Shown: positions 34,919 to 44,734 of the stretch, one piece after another | How the letters are laid out: each line of letters opens with the position of its first letter | Numbering within the stretch: the first letter of the stretch is position 1 | Origin: Kofleriaceae bacterium | Lineage (GTDB): Bacteria; Myxococcota_A; Polyangia; Haliangiales; Haliangiaceae | Length of the DNA stretch: 64,000 nucleotides | NCBI GenBank assembly: GCA_024762925.1 | Contig: JANTGM010000018.1 | Coordinates: 17,495-81,494 of the forward strand | Direction of reading: 5' to 3' | Program-made: the position numbers and the translations under genes | Notes under the pieces: model-generated | Database searches by the model: none | Seen by the model: only the letters and a program-made list of their open reading frames with translations | Told to the model about the DNA's origin: nothing

Positions 34919-36400
34919 GTGGTGGCACCCGTCAAAGCCGGCGACATTCTCGCCGAGAAGTACTGTGTAGAACGCATTCTTGGAATTGGTGGCATGGGCG
35001 TTGTAGTGGCAGCGGAACACGTTGCACTGAAACAGAAAGTCGCTCTCAAATTCATGCTGCCAGATGCACTCAACGACGACGAAAGCGTTGAGCGTTTCAT
35101 GCGGGAAGCACGAGCCGCCGTCCGACTTCGCAGCGAACATGTCGCACGCGTAATGGATGTGGGCTGCATGGAAAATGGGGCCCCGTACATCGTCATGGAG
35201 TTCCTAGAAGGCAAGGACATGGAGGATGTAATCCGCAAGGAAGCCCCCATGGGAGAGCCTGCTGCTGTCGACATGATCTTGCAAGCATGTATGGCTATGG
35301 CCGAAGCGCACAGCATTGGCATCGTGCACCGTGACCTAAAACCCGCGAACCTCTTTGTAACCCAGAGACCGGATGGGTCGCGGCAAGTAAAAGTCTTAGA
35401 CTTTGGAATCTCGAAAATCCAGGATTCTGCGCAAAACGTCAGTCACACGAAGAGCTCGATGGCGATGGGCTCCCCCGGCTATATGGCTCCCGAACAGATG
35501 CGTTCTGCGAAACACGCCGACCACCGTGCAGACATTTGGGCGCTAGGAACAATTCTGTACAAGATGCTGTCGAAGAAGCTGCCCTTCCACGCAGAGTCGG
35601 CACCAGAAATGTTCGCAGCAGTGCTCACAGGTGAGAGCATTCCGCTGCCCTCGGTTATGCCTGGGGTGAGTCCAGAACTTGCTGAGATCATCCACCGTTG
35701 CCTTGAGCGGGACCGGGAGCTTCGATACGACTCCGTGGCTGAGCTTGCCAAGGCACTCGCTCCGTTTGGCAACGATCGCGCCGCGCATATGGCTAAGTCG
35801 ATTGCCAACGTTGGAGTCGCAGCCGCAATCGATGCAACCCCGGCGGGTGCCATGGACTTGAATGTCACGGCCCCCATGCGAAAGCCGCCCAAAGGCAGTG
35901 CTTCCGATGCCGCCATGGCACCGACCCATGTCTCCGACTCTCAACCGCCCCAGCCTGCTCCAGACCTCGCCGCCAATCCCCTTACGACACGTCGAGCCTC
36001 AGCCGGCCAGGCCGTGGTCGCAGTCCCCGAGGCGAATACCCATCAAGGGACGCCGAGTCGTGGGCGGCTTGGCCTGATCATAGGTGCCGTGGGTGTTGTG
36101 GCGATTGCTGTGGTTGGCTCGCTGGTCCTGCTGGGAGGCGATGGCAAAGCCAATCCCGCAACGGCAGCCGAAGCACTTCCCTTTGATGCAGCCCCAAGCT
36201 TCGATGCTTCCGTGCCTGATGCGAGGGTCGAAGTCCCCGCAGTGGTCTTGCCCGCCGATGCTGCGCCGCCGCCCGATGCAGCTCTCAAACACCGACGTCC
36301 ACGTGCAACTCGTCCAAAACCAAAGCCGAGCCCCGAGGTGAAGCCAAAACCACCAATCAAGCCCAAGCCCGATGACGACCCGTTTGGAACCATGCAATAA
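34919..36400 (+). CDS. Membrane-anchored Ser/Thr protein kinase
   Basis: 493 residues from GTG 34919. The kinase domain is at about 13-275, with Gly-loop LGIGGMGVVVAAE, Lys in VALKFML, catalytic loop IVHRDLKPANLFV, DFGISK and MAPEQM. The activation segment carries Ser/Thr residues (SHTKSSMAMGSPG) suitable for autophosphorylation. A low-complexity linker leads to one transmembrane helix at about 384-407 (LGLIIGAVGVVAIAVVGSLV), then an Asp/Ala-rich and Lys/Pro-rich periplasmic tail. No PEGA domain is present, in contrast to the other two kinases of the window. It is the first gene of a three-gene operon: the TPR gene starts 7 bp after its stop and the lipoprotein gene 4 bp after that. Confidence 0.93.
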   Translation: MVAPVKAGDILAEKYCVERILGIGGMGVVVAAEHVALKQKVALKFMLPDALNDDESVERFMREARAAVRLRSEHVARVMDVGCMENGAPYIVMEFLEGKDMEDVIRKEAPMGEPAAVDMILQACMAMAEAHSIGIVHRDLKPANLFVTQRPDGSRQVKVLDFGISKIQDSAQNVSHTKSSMAMGSPGYMAPEQMRSAKHADHRADIWALGTILYKMLSKKLPFHAESAPEMFAAVLTGESIPLPSVMPGVSPELAEIIHRCLERDRELRYDSVAELAKALAPFGNDRAAHMAKSIANVGVAAAIDATPAGAMDLNVTAPMRKPPKGSASDAAMAPTHVSDSQPPQPAPDLAANPLTTRRASAGQAVVAVPEANTHQGTPSRGRLGLIIGAVGVVAIAVVGSLVLLGGDGKANPATAAEALPFDAAPSFDASVPDARVEVPAVVLPADAAPPPDAALKHRRPRATRPKPKPSPEVKPKPPIKPKPDDDPFGTMQ

Positions 36401-36407
36401 CCTCGCA

Positions 36408-37403
36408 ATGCGCAACCGACGCGTCTTCCCCATATTCCTCTTGCTTGCTTGGCTCGCGATCCCAAGTCACGGATACGCTCAAGACGCCGGCGAGCAGGCC
36501 ACCGCGCAGGCGCTATTCGACGAAGGCATGAGGCTCTTTAGCGAGTCGAAGTTCGCCGAATCGTGCGCCAAGTTTGAAGCGAGTCTGAAGGTTGTCCCAG
36601 CCATGGGCACACGAGGAAAACTCGCAGAGTGCTACGAAAAAGTCGGACGCACCGCAAGCGCGTGGGCAGCCTACCGTGAGGTGGCAGTGCTCGCTCAGCG
36701 CGCTGGACAACCCCGTCGTGCGCAGGTTGCAGGAGAGCGAGCGGAGCGATTGGAAGCGAACCTCTCATATCTCACGATCGCTGTGTCCGCTGAAGCAAAG
36801 ATTGCTGGACTACAGATTACCCACAATGGAGTTTTACTTAGTGAAGGGGCCTATGGCACCGCGATCGCGACCGACCCGGGAACGCAGACCATTGTTGTGC
36901 AAGCAGAAGGTCATCAACAACAAACCCTCAATCACGAGGTTGTCGACGGTGAGCGAAGCAGCTTGCAGATTCCGGTTCTCGAAGCGCTCCCAAACGAGGT
37001 ATCCACGCCCCCAGTCGTTGTGAGCGAACCTGTCAAGACACAGCGTCAAAGCAACATCCGCAAGATTGCGGGCATCACGACGCTGGCTAGCGGTGGTGGA
37101 CTGCTCGTTGTTTCGGCGGTCCTTGGCTTGACAGCTAAGAGCAACTACGACGCCGCCTTTGACGATGGCCTCTGTGACTCGGATAACCAGTGCACCCCCG
37201 CTGGAGTCACCGAAGTCGAAGACGCGCGTTCCCTTGCGAATCTTGGAACCGTTGTGGCCATCTCCGGGGTCGCGCTCATTGGCGCTGGCGCCTACCTCTG
37301 GCTGAGCTCTCCTAACTCTTCTGAGACAAGCAGCCATGCCATTCATCTAACACCGACTGCGACGCACCAGAATGTCGGCTTCTCCCTCAGCGGGCGGTTC
37401 TAG
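36408..37403 (+). CDS. Secreted TPR protein with C-terminal membrane helices
   Basis: 331 residues from ATG 36408. The signal peptide is [20 protein letters not shown] followed by GYAQ. TPR-like helices at about 30-110 ([40 protein letters not shown]) precede a PEGA-like beta domain ([20 protein letters not shown]), then a helix [20 protein letters not shown] and a second, [20 protein letters not shown]. The protein ends GFSLSGRF, a terminal aromatic as in barrel proteins. The same TPR-PEGA-two-helix design recurs at 56932 and partly at 32670 in this window. It is in an operon with the kinase upstream and a lipoprotein downstream, so it is probably an envelope partner of that kinase. Confidence 0.87.
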   Translation: MRNRRVFPIFLLLAWLAIPSHGYAQDAGEQATAQALFDEGMRLFSESKFAESCAKFEASLKVVPAMGTRGKLAECYEKVGRTASAWAAYREVAVLAQRAGQPRRAQVAGERAERLEANLSYLTIAVSAEAKIAGLQITHNGVLLSEGAYGTAIATDPGTQTIVVQAEGHQQQTLNHEVVDGERSSLQIPVLEALPNEVSTPPVVVSEPVKTQRQSNIRKIAGITTLASGGGLLVVSAVLGLTAKSNYDAAFDDGLCDSDNQCTPAGVTEVEDARSLANLGTVVAISGVALIGAGAYLWLSSPNSSETSSHAIHLTPTATHQNVGFSLSGRF

Positions 37404-37407
37404 TTTC

Positions 37408-38694
37408 ATGGCTACCAAAACGTATTCAATTCTTCCCATTCTCTCCTTGTTGGCTGTCTCGGGCTGTGCACAACTCCTGGGTTTTGACGATGTCTCTGAG
37501 GCCAGCGATGCGGGACCTACAGTCGCCGATGCAGCCGCGGATGCCATGGTCGACCCGCTCGCCTGCGCGCTGGAAGAAATCACGCCAGCCCTTGGCACTT
37601 CAACGGGCAACACCGAAGCAAACACCAACGAGCGTGACCTCTCCTGTGGAAGCGTCGACTCCAATGACCTCTTGCTCGGTTGGCGAGCACCTGTCACCGA
37701 CTACTTCGTCTTCACGACGATTGGTTCAAGTTTTGACACGGTCTTGGCTCTTTTTGATGGTTGTGATGGCGACGAGCTCTTTTGCAACAACAATGTCGGT
37801 CCGGGCAGCGAATCCGAACTGGTTGTGAAGCTTGAGCAAGACAGCGATGTTCTGGTGGCCATCGATGGTTTCGCCGGTGACACTGGTGATGTAACGCTAA
37901 GCGTCGAGCGCGTGTCCTGCCCCGATTCCGACCTTGAGGGTCAGACGTTTCCTTTGACGCTCACCACTGCGGGCTTTGGCGATGACTTTCAGGGGCAATG
38001 CGGAGGCGACCTACAAGAAGATCGAGCCTACCACTATGTTGCGCCAGCAGATGGCATGTATGCCTTCACTGCAATCGGCGAAGGACATAGTGCAATCGTC
38101 ACTCTCATCGATGGCTCGCGCTGCGAGGATCGCATCTTGGGATGCAATGCTGCCCCAGAGCCCCAGTTCACCTCGGAAGTGGTTCGTCGACTCTCGGCGG
38201 GACAATCGGTCTCGGTCTTCGTTGATGGGGTCGAAGGAGCTGGTGCTTTTGATCTCGATATCAAGCAGGTTGCCACCACGTGTCCCTCCGAACCCCTTTC
38301 AGTCAACACAGTTGTCCTAGGCGACTACGAAGCGCGCTCGATGTCATCGAGCTGCTCAACGGTGGAAGTTCGCAATGGCGTTAACATCAAGCAAGAGCTC
38401 AACGACAAGACCTACCTCGTGAGTGTCCCCAGCGCAGGCAAAGGCTGCTTTGGTAGCTGTGACATCACAGTTGGTTCGAGCGGTGCCTTTAGTGTTGCGT
38501 TGCTTGAGGGATCCGATTGCAGCGGTGCCGAAGAGCAGTGTCTCCAGGGCGCAGAAGCCCCTGGTTCAACAACCCTCCAGGTCAGCATGGATGAGACAGA
38601 GATCACAACACACACTCTCATTGTCACAGATCGCAACCCACTTGATGGGGGTGGCTTTACGGTAGAAATGCAGTGCTCCTTGGCTTGCGCCTAG
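37408..38694 (+). CDS. Lipoprotein with pre-peptidase-like beta-sandwich repeats
   Basis: 428 residues from ATG 37408. The leader MATKTYSILPILSLLAVSGC ends with the lipobox. Three or four repeats of about 100 residues resemble pre-peptidase C-terminal domains: VTDYFVFTTIGSSFDTVLAL, then YHYVAPADGMYAFTAIGEGH followed by a 'TLIDG..C...LGCN' sequence, and conserved cysteine pairs in each. The domains are beta-sandwiches that usually bind or present carbohydrate or protein partners. It is the third gene of the kinase operon, 4 bp after the TPR gene. Its stop is 36 bp from a convergent kinase. Confidence 0.83.
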   Translation: MATKTYSILPILSLLAVSGCAQLLGFDDVSEASDAGPTVADAAADAMVDPLACALEEITPALGTSTGNTEANTNERDLSCGSVDSNDLLLGWRAPVTDYFVFTTIGSSFDTVLALFDGCDGDELFCNNNVGPGSESELVVKLEQDSDVLVAIDGFAGDTGDVTLSVERVSCPDSDLEGQTFPLTLTTAGFGDDFQGQCGGDLQEDRAYHYVAPADGMYAFTAIGEGHSAIVTLIDGSRCEDRILGCNAAPEPQFTSEVVRRLSAGQSVSVFVDGVEGAGAFDLDIKQVATTCPSEPLSVNTVVLGDYEARSMSSSCSTVEVRNGVNIKQELNDKTYLVSVPSAGKGCFGSCDITVGSSGAFSVALLEGSDCSGAEEQCLQGAEAPGSTTLQVSMDETEITTHTLIVTDRNPLDGGGFTVEMQCSLACA

Positions 38695-38730
38695 CGTAGC
38701 CCTATTTGGCAGTCATAAGAACACTTCCGA

Positions 38731-40353
38731 CTATGGCCGGTCAATCACGCTCTTGTGCCCACCGGCTTGGAGCTTGACGGTCTTGCGAAGACGGAGCGCT
38801 CCAGAATCGGGGTGAATAAGCTCGATCACGTAGGTTCCTGGCGGATACCTCTTTTGCAGTTGAGGCGTTGCCCCAACATCCTTGCCATTGACGCGCACGA
38901 GCGCATACGGCTCTGCAGCGATCGTTAGCGTCCCGGTGCTCTCTTGCACAACAGCAAGAACAGGTGGGTCTGGAGCTGGAGTGTCTTTCTCGGGCGGCTT
39001 GCTCGCTCGACCTCCGCGCGATTTCTTGGGCTTGCGAGCGACCCCGCTATCTGGCTCGCTCTTGGCCACGATGATGGATGCATCCAGCAGGATATCCCCA
39101 GTGCGTGCACTTCCAGCATCCAATTCAGAATAACTCTGTTCTCGAGACGCATCGATTTCCGATGCTGCCAGAGTGCGCTCAGCCGACGAATCCGTCTGTA
39201 GCAAGGACCACGAAATTCCTGCCACGAGCGCAACCACCGCGACAAGCACCAGTGCACCCATGGTTCGCCGCCTTGTTGGAGCAACCACTGGCGTCTCTAG
39301 CAAGGTATCGCTCTCGCCAAGACGTGCTTCAGCCTCAGCGATCGCCGCAGCGGGAAGGGTTTGCTGGCCTGTGGCTCGCCCAACTCGGGGCATAGAAGCC
39401 CCGTCGGCAAGAACATCACGCAGCCAAGTTCGATGTGCCTCGCGCCTTTCCGACAACGCTACATCTGCGAAGTCCGCAATGCTCGGTGCAGAGACCTCCA
39501 AAGCGAGCTGCTCAAGTGCATCCGCCATTTCACCAGCGCTTTGAAATCGCTCTTCAACAGAACGCGACAACGCTCGCATGACAATCTCATCGAGCCCATC
39601 TGGAAGCTGGCCTGCAACCCGCGACGGTGGCACCAATTCTTGTTCGTCAACCGCAAGTGCGATCGCGAAGATCGAGTCTCCGCCAAAGAGGTTTTGCCCC
39701 GTGAGCAGCTCCCAAAGAACAACGCCTACCGACCACACATCGCTGCGATGGTCGACTCGCTTTCCTTTCACCTGCTCGGGAGAAAGGTATGGGGGCTTTC
39801 CTTTGATGGTTCCAAACTCCGTCACTGGCGACTGCCGACCACGGACTAGCGCAATGCCAAAGTCCAGAACCTTCACATGACCGTCGTACGTGAGCATCAG
39901 ATTGTCTGGGCTCACATCTCGATGAACCACCTCGAGTAGATTGCCTGCCAAATCTCGTAGCTCGTGCGCCGCATGCAAGGCCCGACACACTTGTGCGACA
40001 AGGCGCATTGCCACACCAGGTGGTGTGCCCTCGTTCTTGAGATCGCTGAAGGCCACGCCCGGCACATACTCCATCGCCAGAAACAGCGTTTGCTCGTGTT
40101 CGCCGAAGTCATGCACCTGCGCAACGGCTGGGTGCTCCAGACGCGCCAAGAGCTGCGCCTCATCCAAAAACATCGTACGCAGCTCAGTGCGCTCGCTCAG
40201 TTCGCTTAGGATGGTCTTGATCGCTACAAGCTTTTCAAACCCACCCGTGCCGCGCTTTCTCGCAAGAAAGACTTTGCCCATCCCTCCAGACTTGATCTCG
40301 TAGACGAGTTCATAGTCCCCGAGCCGAGTCACCTCGGTGCCCTCAACTCTCAT
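38731..40353 (-). CDS. Membrane-anchored Ser/Thr protein kinase with PEGA domain
   Basis: 540 residues from ATG 40353. The kinase domain at about 11-270 has the Gly-loop IKSGGMGKVFLAR, Lys in KLVAIKTIL, catalytic loop VVHRDVSPDNLMLT, DFGIALV and a PPYLSPEQ sequence. A transmembrane helix lies at about 364-385 (MGALVLVAVVALVAGISWSL). The periplasmic part includes a Lys/Pro-rich linker and a PEGA domain (GTLTIAAEPYALVRVNGKDV, then YPPGTYVIELIHPDSGALRL). Its start overlaps the stop of the upstream sigma54 regulator by one base (TGATG), so translation is probably coupled. Regulator and kinase likely form one signalling module. Confidence 0.94.
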   Translation of the reverse strand: MRVEGTEVTRLGDYELVYEIKSGGMGKVFLARKRGTGGFEKLVAIKTILSELSERTELRTMFLDEAQLLARLEHPAVAQVHDFGEHEQTLFLAMEYVPGVAFSDLKNEGTPPGVAMRLVAQVCRALHAAHELRDLAGNLLEVVHRDVSPDNLMLTYDGHVKVLDFGIALVRGRQSPVTEFGTIKGKPPYLSPEQVKGKRVDHRSDVWSVGVVLWELLTGQNLFGGDSIFAIALAVDEQELVPPSRVAGQLPDGLDEIVMRALSRSVEERFQSAGEMADALEQLALEVSAPSIADFADVALSERREAHRTWLRDVLADGASMPRVGRATGQQTLPAAAIAEAEARLGESDTLLETPVVAPTRRRTMGALVLVAVVALVAGISWSLLQTDSSAERTLAASEIDASREQSYSELDAGSARTGDILLDASIIVAKSEPDSGVARKPKKSRGGRASKPPEKDTPAPDPPVLAVVQESTGTLTIAAEPYALVRVNGKDVGATPQLQKRYPPGTYVIELIHPDSGALRLRKTVKLQAGGHKSVIDRP

Positions 40354-41705
40354 CACGAATCGATGATATCGTGCTTTCGCAAGAGCGTTCGAAAGTGTCG
40401 GCGGTTTATTCCCGCGTGCTCTGCAGCGTGTGTGATGTTGCGCCCGAACCGCTCATAGACCTCGGCAAGATAGCGGACCTCGAACTCATCGTTCCACACC
40501 TCTTTGGCCTCCTTAAACGGCATAGAAGTATCGATCCTTGGACCACTTGCTGCCTCAACGGTACTTGCTTGTAGCCAAAGTTGGAGGTCTTCGAAGCGGC
40601 TCTTGCCCGGCCCGCTAAGAGCCCAGGCCCGCTCCAGAACATTGCGAAGTTCTCGGACATTTCCTGGCCAGGCGTGCTTCTGTAGGCGCTCCAAATTTGG
40701 GCCCGCAATCGGACCGGATGCGACGCCCCTACCTTCATAAAAACTCTTAACCAGAACAGCCAAGTCCTCAGGGCGATCTCGCAGCGGTGGAAGGTGAACG
40801 TGCACCACGGCAAGGCGATAGTAGAGGTCAAAGCGAAACTCTCCACGCGCCACCATGTCGGCCAAGCGTCGATGTGTGGCTGCCACGACACGTGTGTTCA
40901 CGTTGACTCTGCGGTCGCTACCAACAGGCAAGACTGTTTGATCCTCCAGTACACGCAGGAGTTTCGTTTGGCATGACAGCGGCAGCTCGCCCAATTCATC
41001 TAGGAATAACGTGCCGCCGCTAGCCTCAACGAAGGCACCTTTGCGGTCGCGGTTGGCACCAGTGAAGGCGCCGCGCAGATGGCCAAACAACTGAGAATCT
41101 AAGAGTTCTTCGCTCACAGCACTGCAATCAACCACAACAAGGGGAACACCAGCGCGCTCAGAGTGATCGTGCAGCGCGCGAGCAACGAGCTCCTTGCCGG
41201 TTCCGGACTCGCCCTCAACGAGAACCGTCACATCGGTGGGCGCTGCAAGTTCAAGAATCGAGTACAGCTCGCGCATCGCGAGGCTCTTTCCCACCATCGC
41301 GCCAAAGCGGTCCCTCGGGCTCGGAGGCAGTACCGGGGTATCCGCAGCGAGAAGTTGTACATGCGTGTTCCCGAATACCACAGTAGAGCCGCCGGGAACC
41401 GCAATCGCCGAAATCCTCGACCCTTGCCAGAATGTCCCGTTGGTACTCCCAAGATCGCGAATGTGAATACCATCGGGGCCAGCGGTGAGCTCCGCATGCT
41501 CTCGGCTCACCTGTGGGTCCGTAAGAATCAAGTCACAATTCCGACCAGCGCCAATCCGAATTGGGCGAGCGCCGAGTGTGACCATGGCCCCCTTCCCATC
41601 GTCTGCCAATACACGGCATACCCAGCTACGAGGAGGTGCTTGGTCTTTGGCAGCCGTCATTACGAGCCCGGTCTGCATCAGCGTCTTTCGTGTGGGCTCT
41701 TGCAC
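40353..41705 (-). CDS. FHA-domain sigma54-dependent transcriptional regulator
   Basis: 450 residues from GTG 41705 (ATG 41678 is an alternative). An FHA domain lies at about 40-115 (GAGRNCDLILTDPQVSREHA, then LGSTNGTFWQGSRI), which reads phosphothreonine. The AAA+ domain has Walker A GESGTGKELVARALH (about 163), the sigma54 loop GAFTGAN and Walker B SGGTLFLDELGELP. The C-terminus is a Fis-type helix-turn-helix (NITHAAEHAGINRRHFRTLL). It replaces a receiver domain with FHA, so it is expected to respond to phosphorylation by a Ser/Thr kinase rather than a histidine kinase. The co-transcribed kinase downstream is the obvious partner. Confidence 0.95.
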   Translation of the reverse strand: MQEPTRKTLMQTGLVMTAAKDQAPPRSWVCRVLADDGKGAMVTLGARPIRIGAGRNCDLILTDPQVSREHAELTAGPDGIHIRDLGSTNGTFWQGSRISAIAVPGGSTVVFGNTHVQLLAADTPVLPPSPRDRFGAMVGKSLAMRELYSILELAAPTDVTVLVEGESGTGKELVARALHDHSERAGVPLVVVDCSAVSEELLDSQLFGHLRGAFTGANRDRKGAFVEASGGTLFLDELGELPLSCQTKLLRVLEDQTVLPVGSDRRVNVNTRVVAATHRRLADMVARGEFRFDLYYRLAVVHVHLPPLRDRPEDLAVLVKSFYEGRGVASGPIAGPNLERLQKHAWPGNVRELRNVLERAWALSGPGKSRFEDLQLWLQASTVEAASGPRIDTSMPFKEAKEVWNDEFEVRYLAEVYERFGRNITHAAEHAGINRRHFRTLLRKHDIIDS

Positions 41706-41740
41706 TGCAGAATGAACGCTATCACGTTAGGATGCCGTGA

Positions 41741-43465
41741 ATGCGTCTCCTGCTGCCACTTGCGACTCTATCGCTCATCTCCTGTGCCGACCCAAGTCTG
41801 AGCATCGAGTTCCTCGTGCCAAAGGAGTATCGGTCGCAAGTGGAAAGCGCCTCCCTCGCGATTGTGGTTCCACCGCAAGGCGCTCCATTTGATTGTGACG
41901 ACATCGCGTTTGGACTCATTGATGATGAGCAGGTACGCGCCAATACCGTCGAAGAAGTACTCTTGCGCAACGGCACCAAGGCAGATCCTGGAAGCATTCC
42001 ACGAGAGCAAGACAAACTCTTTGTGGCACTTGGCTATGATACTACCGGCGAAGAGTTGGTGGCGGGGTGTGCGCCATATGGCGTTATTGAGAACCAAGCA
42101 AAACTCGAACTGGCAGGCGAAGTCGTAACACTTGCTTCCATTCCCGAATTCGATCCACTACAGGTCGTAGCTCGTGTAACCGAGGTGCGAATTACCGACG
42201 GTCTGGGCCAGTTGGCGGCACAAGTCCCCGTGCGCTGGACAACGACGGCACCAGGAATTGCGCCAACTACCGTAAACGAACTGAGCAATCGAGACGGCGT
42301 TGTAACGGTGCAAGTTGCCGAGCTTCCGCTTCCTGGCCCCGTCGCTGTGGATGTGCGAGCGCGCTGGGCGCGAAATGCTCCACCAATCATCACTGGCTTC
42401 AAGAATCCATCACTCCTGTTTTCCGACACCCTTCCAAATGCCGACGCCGAAAGCGCTCGCAACCCGGATGAGATCTACCAAGTAGGACGAGTCGGCCCGA
42501 ATGGCGAACAGGGGTTCGTCGCGATGAGCAGCCCTGAGGCGGGTCTATCGCGCCGCGCCTACGTTGCCTTCTATGACTCGGAGAGTGGCAGCTTCCAAAC
42601 GCAAGTGAGTGTCCCACTGCCCCCCTCTGCGGCGAGTCTTGCACTCCTCACCGATGGAGATCGCGAGCGAGTCTTCACCACCAGCTCCACCGATATCATC
42701 GAGATTCTCAGTAACGGTTCGCTTGCGTTGACACCCTTCGGGAGCACCCTTCCCGTCATTCGACGTTTCCTCCCGCTGGGCAACTGCGACAACCCCGAAG
42801 ACACAGAAGAACTCTTAGCCCTGCTATTTACGGGTAGCACGATTGCTCTTCGCGACGGCGAAGTCGTCGACTCAGTCTTCTCGGGCGAAGACGCGCCAGG
42901 CATCCCGCTTGCCAGTGGTTGTCTTAGCAGCGGCGAAACACTTCACCGTGCGGTTGTCTATGCGGGCTCCGGTGACGTAACACTTGTTGTCGATATCGAT
43001 GGCCCAAGACAGACAACGATTGGCGTGATTCCCAGTGGCTTGTCGTTTAGTGAAAGCAGCGATGGCGAAGATGCACTGCTCATCGCAAATACGCTGGGCA
43101 TCGAAGGCACTGATATCGTTCGATTTCGCATTGTTCCCGTTGACGATGACAAGCTCGATGTGGAGCTGATCACCAGCGACGCCACACCAACATTCGCACA
43201 GTCCACTGCTAGCGGTGACTTTGATGGCGATGGCATCATCGACGTCTCGGCCGTTCTCGTTTTTGGCGACACGGGCGATGCGACCGACTATCGCCTCTAC
43301 ATTAGCCTGGGACTTGAAAGCTCAGTCGGTCGAGTCATTGGTCTCTCCGGGGCCAAGACAGGGCAGCGGCCGCGAATCTTCGTTCGCGACTTCAATCAAG
43401 ATGGCCACGACGACATCCTCATCGGCTCAGATGGCTCCTTCGAAGTCTTCTCAATGGCGCCGTAG
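41741..43465 (+). CDS. Lipoprotein with FG-GAP/VCBS-like C-terminal repeats
   Basis: 574 residues. The leader MRLLLPLATLSLISC ends in a lipobox cysteine. The N-terminal 60 residues form a beta domain. The middle part has an Ig-like segment (QVVARVTEVRITDGLGQLAA, VPVRWTTTAPGIAP). The C-terminal 100 residues carry FG-GAP-like calcium motifs (SGDFDGDGIIDVSAVLVF and RDFNQDGHDDILIGSDG), typical of beta-propeller adhesins. It is exported and anchored by lipid. Starts of this gene and the FHA regulator are divergent with 35 bp between them. The sialidase-like gene follows by 87 bp in the same direction. Confidence 0.86.
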   Translation: MRLLLPLATLSLISCADPSLSIEFLVPKEYRSQVESASLAIVVPPQGAPFDCDDIAFGLIDDEQVRANTVEEVLLRNGTKADPGSIPREQDKLFVALGYDTTGEELVAGCAPYGVIENQAKLELAGEVVTLASIPEFDPLQVVARVTEVRITDGLGQLAAQVPVRWTTTAPGIAPTTVNELSNRDGVVTVQVAELPLPGPVAVDVRARWARNAPPIITGFKNPSLLFSDTLPNADAESARNPDEIYQVGRVGPNGEQGFVAMSSPEAGLSRRAYVAFYDSESGSFQTQVSVPLPPSAASLALLTDGDRERVFTTSSTDIIEILSNGSLALTPFGSTLPVIRRFLPLGNCDNPEDTEELLALLFTGSTIALRDGEVVDSVFSGEDAPGIPLASGCLSSGETLHRAVVYAGSGDVTLVVDIDGPRQTTIGVIPSGLSFSESSDGEDALLIANTLGIEGTDIVRFRIVPVDDDKLDVELITSDATPTFAQSTASGDFDGDGIIDVSAVLVFGDTGDATDYRLYISLGLESSVGRVIGLSGAKTGQRPRIFVRDFNQDGHDDILIGSDGSFEVFSMAP

Positions 43466-43552
43466 CCAAGCACACTTCGCGACTGAAGTAGCCAACCACA
43501 CTCCGCCTACTTCCGAATTAAGTAAACTTGGATCTCGGCCGATGAAGTCGTT

Positions 43553-44734
43553 GTGTACCTCGTGCAGTCACACGGCGTCTTCTACGAAGACGCACGTTTC
43601 ATGGCCGCCTTCCCATCGGTGTGTCAAACAGCGACGGGCGAGCTGTTGCTGGTGTTTCGACGGGCACCTGATAGTCGCTGGCTTCTTGGTGCGGACTACG
43701 ACCCAAATCTGCTCAACGATGGCGATGACGAGGACGTGACGCCAGATCTTCACCGTCATCTCTTTCACTGGGATGCGCGCTCACAGCTCATCGCAATGCG
43801 CTTCGATCAATCGCTACAACCAATCACCCCGCCTCGTGGTCTTAGCGTGGATGGGCAGTCGGCCGATCAAGATGCCTCATTGCTGCTCCTTGAGAGTGGA
43901 GAGATTCTGCTCTCCTCGTTCTCTTGGTATCCCATGCCTCCCGCCTTTGCGAAGCTGGTCCGCGCCTGGAATGGCAAGCCTTATGGGGGGGAGGGAAATA
44001 CCGGCTGCAGCTACATTGCGTGGGGCAGCTACACGCGCTTGTTCGATGAGAGCATTGGCGCTTGGACCGAGCGTCAGTACCTTCCCAAGCTGCCCGGAGC
44101 CTTGCCCTTGGTTCCTGGGTTGCGTACCTCGCATGGCGGCTGTGTGCGAGGTCAAGCGGTGCTGCGCAACGGAGAAATTCTTATGCCAAGTTATAGTGAA
44201 GTAGATGGCGCCTACTCTTCCCATCTCTTTGCATCAAGTGACAACGGCCGCACCTGGGCCTATCGCAGCCAGATGGCGAGCCATGAGACACTCAACCTCT
44301 ACGAGCCGTCCCTAACCCTCTGCGCTGACGGCACACTCATCGCCTGGATTCGAACCGACCACAGCGAAGACCGCATGGCCAGCGCTCGCTCCAACGATGG
44401 CGGCTACACTTGGCAAGCTTGCCAAGTCCACGACGCAATCGGGCACCCTGCTCATGGACTCCGACTCCGAAATGGCAAGATTCTATTGACGTACGGCTAC
44501 CGACATGAGGGTTTTGGGGTGCGTGCGCGTCTCTTGAACGAAGCAGGTGACAACATCGACCAAGCCCTCGAGTTTGTCATTCGTGACGACGGCCATTGCA
44601 CCGACCTCGGCTATCCGTGGGCCCTGGAACTCGACGATGGCAGAGTTCTGATCGTCTACTACTTCACAACGAAAAACGGAACTCGGAATATTTCTTACAG
44701 CACACTCAATCTAGATCCCAATCCACTTCGCTGA
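43553..44734 (+). CDS. BNR/Asp-box (sialidase-like) protein
   Basis: 393 residues from GTG 43553. Asp-box motifs SSDNGRTWAYR and SNDGGYTWQAC (Ser-x-Asp-x-Gly-x-Thr-Trp) mark blades of a six-bladed propeller, and the DGQSADQDASLLLLESGEIL, YEPSLTLCADGTLIAWIRTD and DLGYPWALELDDGRVLIVYY blocks fit the family. No signal peptide or lipobox is seen, so the enzyme, if active, would be cytoplasmic, which is unusual for sialidases that act on host or polysaccharide glycans. The arginine triad of true sialidases was not identified with certainty, so it may be another Asp-box protein. Its stop overlaps the 3' end of the convergent flavoprotein gene by 29 bp. Confidence 0.78.
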   Translation: MYLVQSHGVFYEDARFMAAFPSVCQTATGELLLVFRRAPDSRWLLGADYDPNLLNDGDDEDVTPDLHRHLFHWDARSQLIAMRFDQSLQPITPPRGLSVDGQSADQDASLLLLESGEILLSSFSWYPMPPAFAKLVRAWNGKPYGGEGNTGCSYIAWGSYTRLFDESIGAWTERQYLPKLPGALPLVPGLRTSHGGCVRGQAVLRNGEILMPSYSEVDGAYSSHLFASSDNGRTWAYRSQMASHETLNLYEPSLTLCADGTLIAWIRTDHSEDRMASARSNDGGYTWQACQVHDAIGHPAHGLRLRNGKILLTYGYRHEGFGVRARLLNEAGDNIDQALEFVIRDDGHCTDLGYPWALELDDGRVLIVYYFTTKNGTRNISYSTLNLDPNPLR

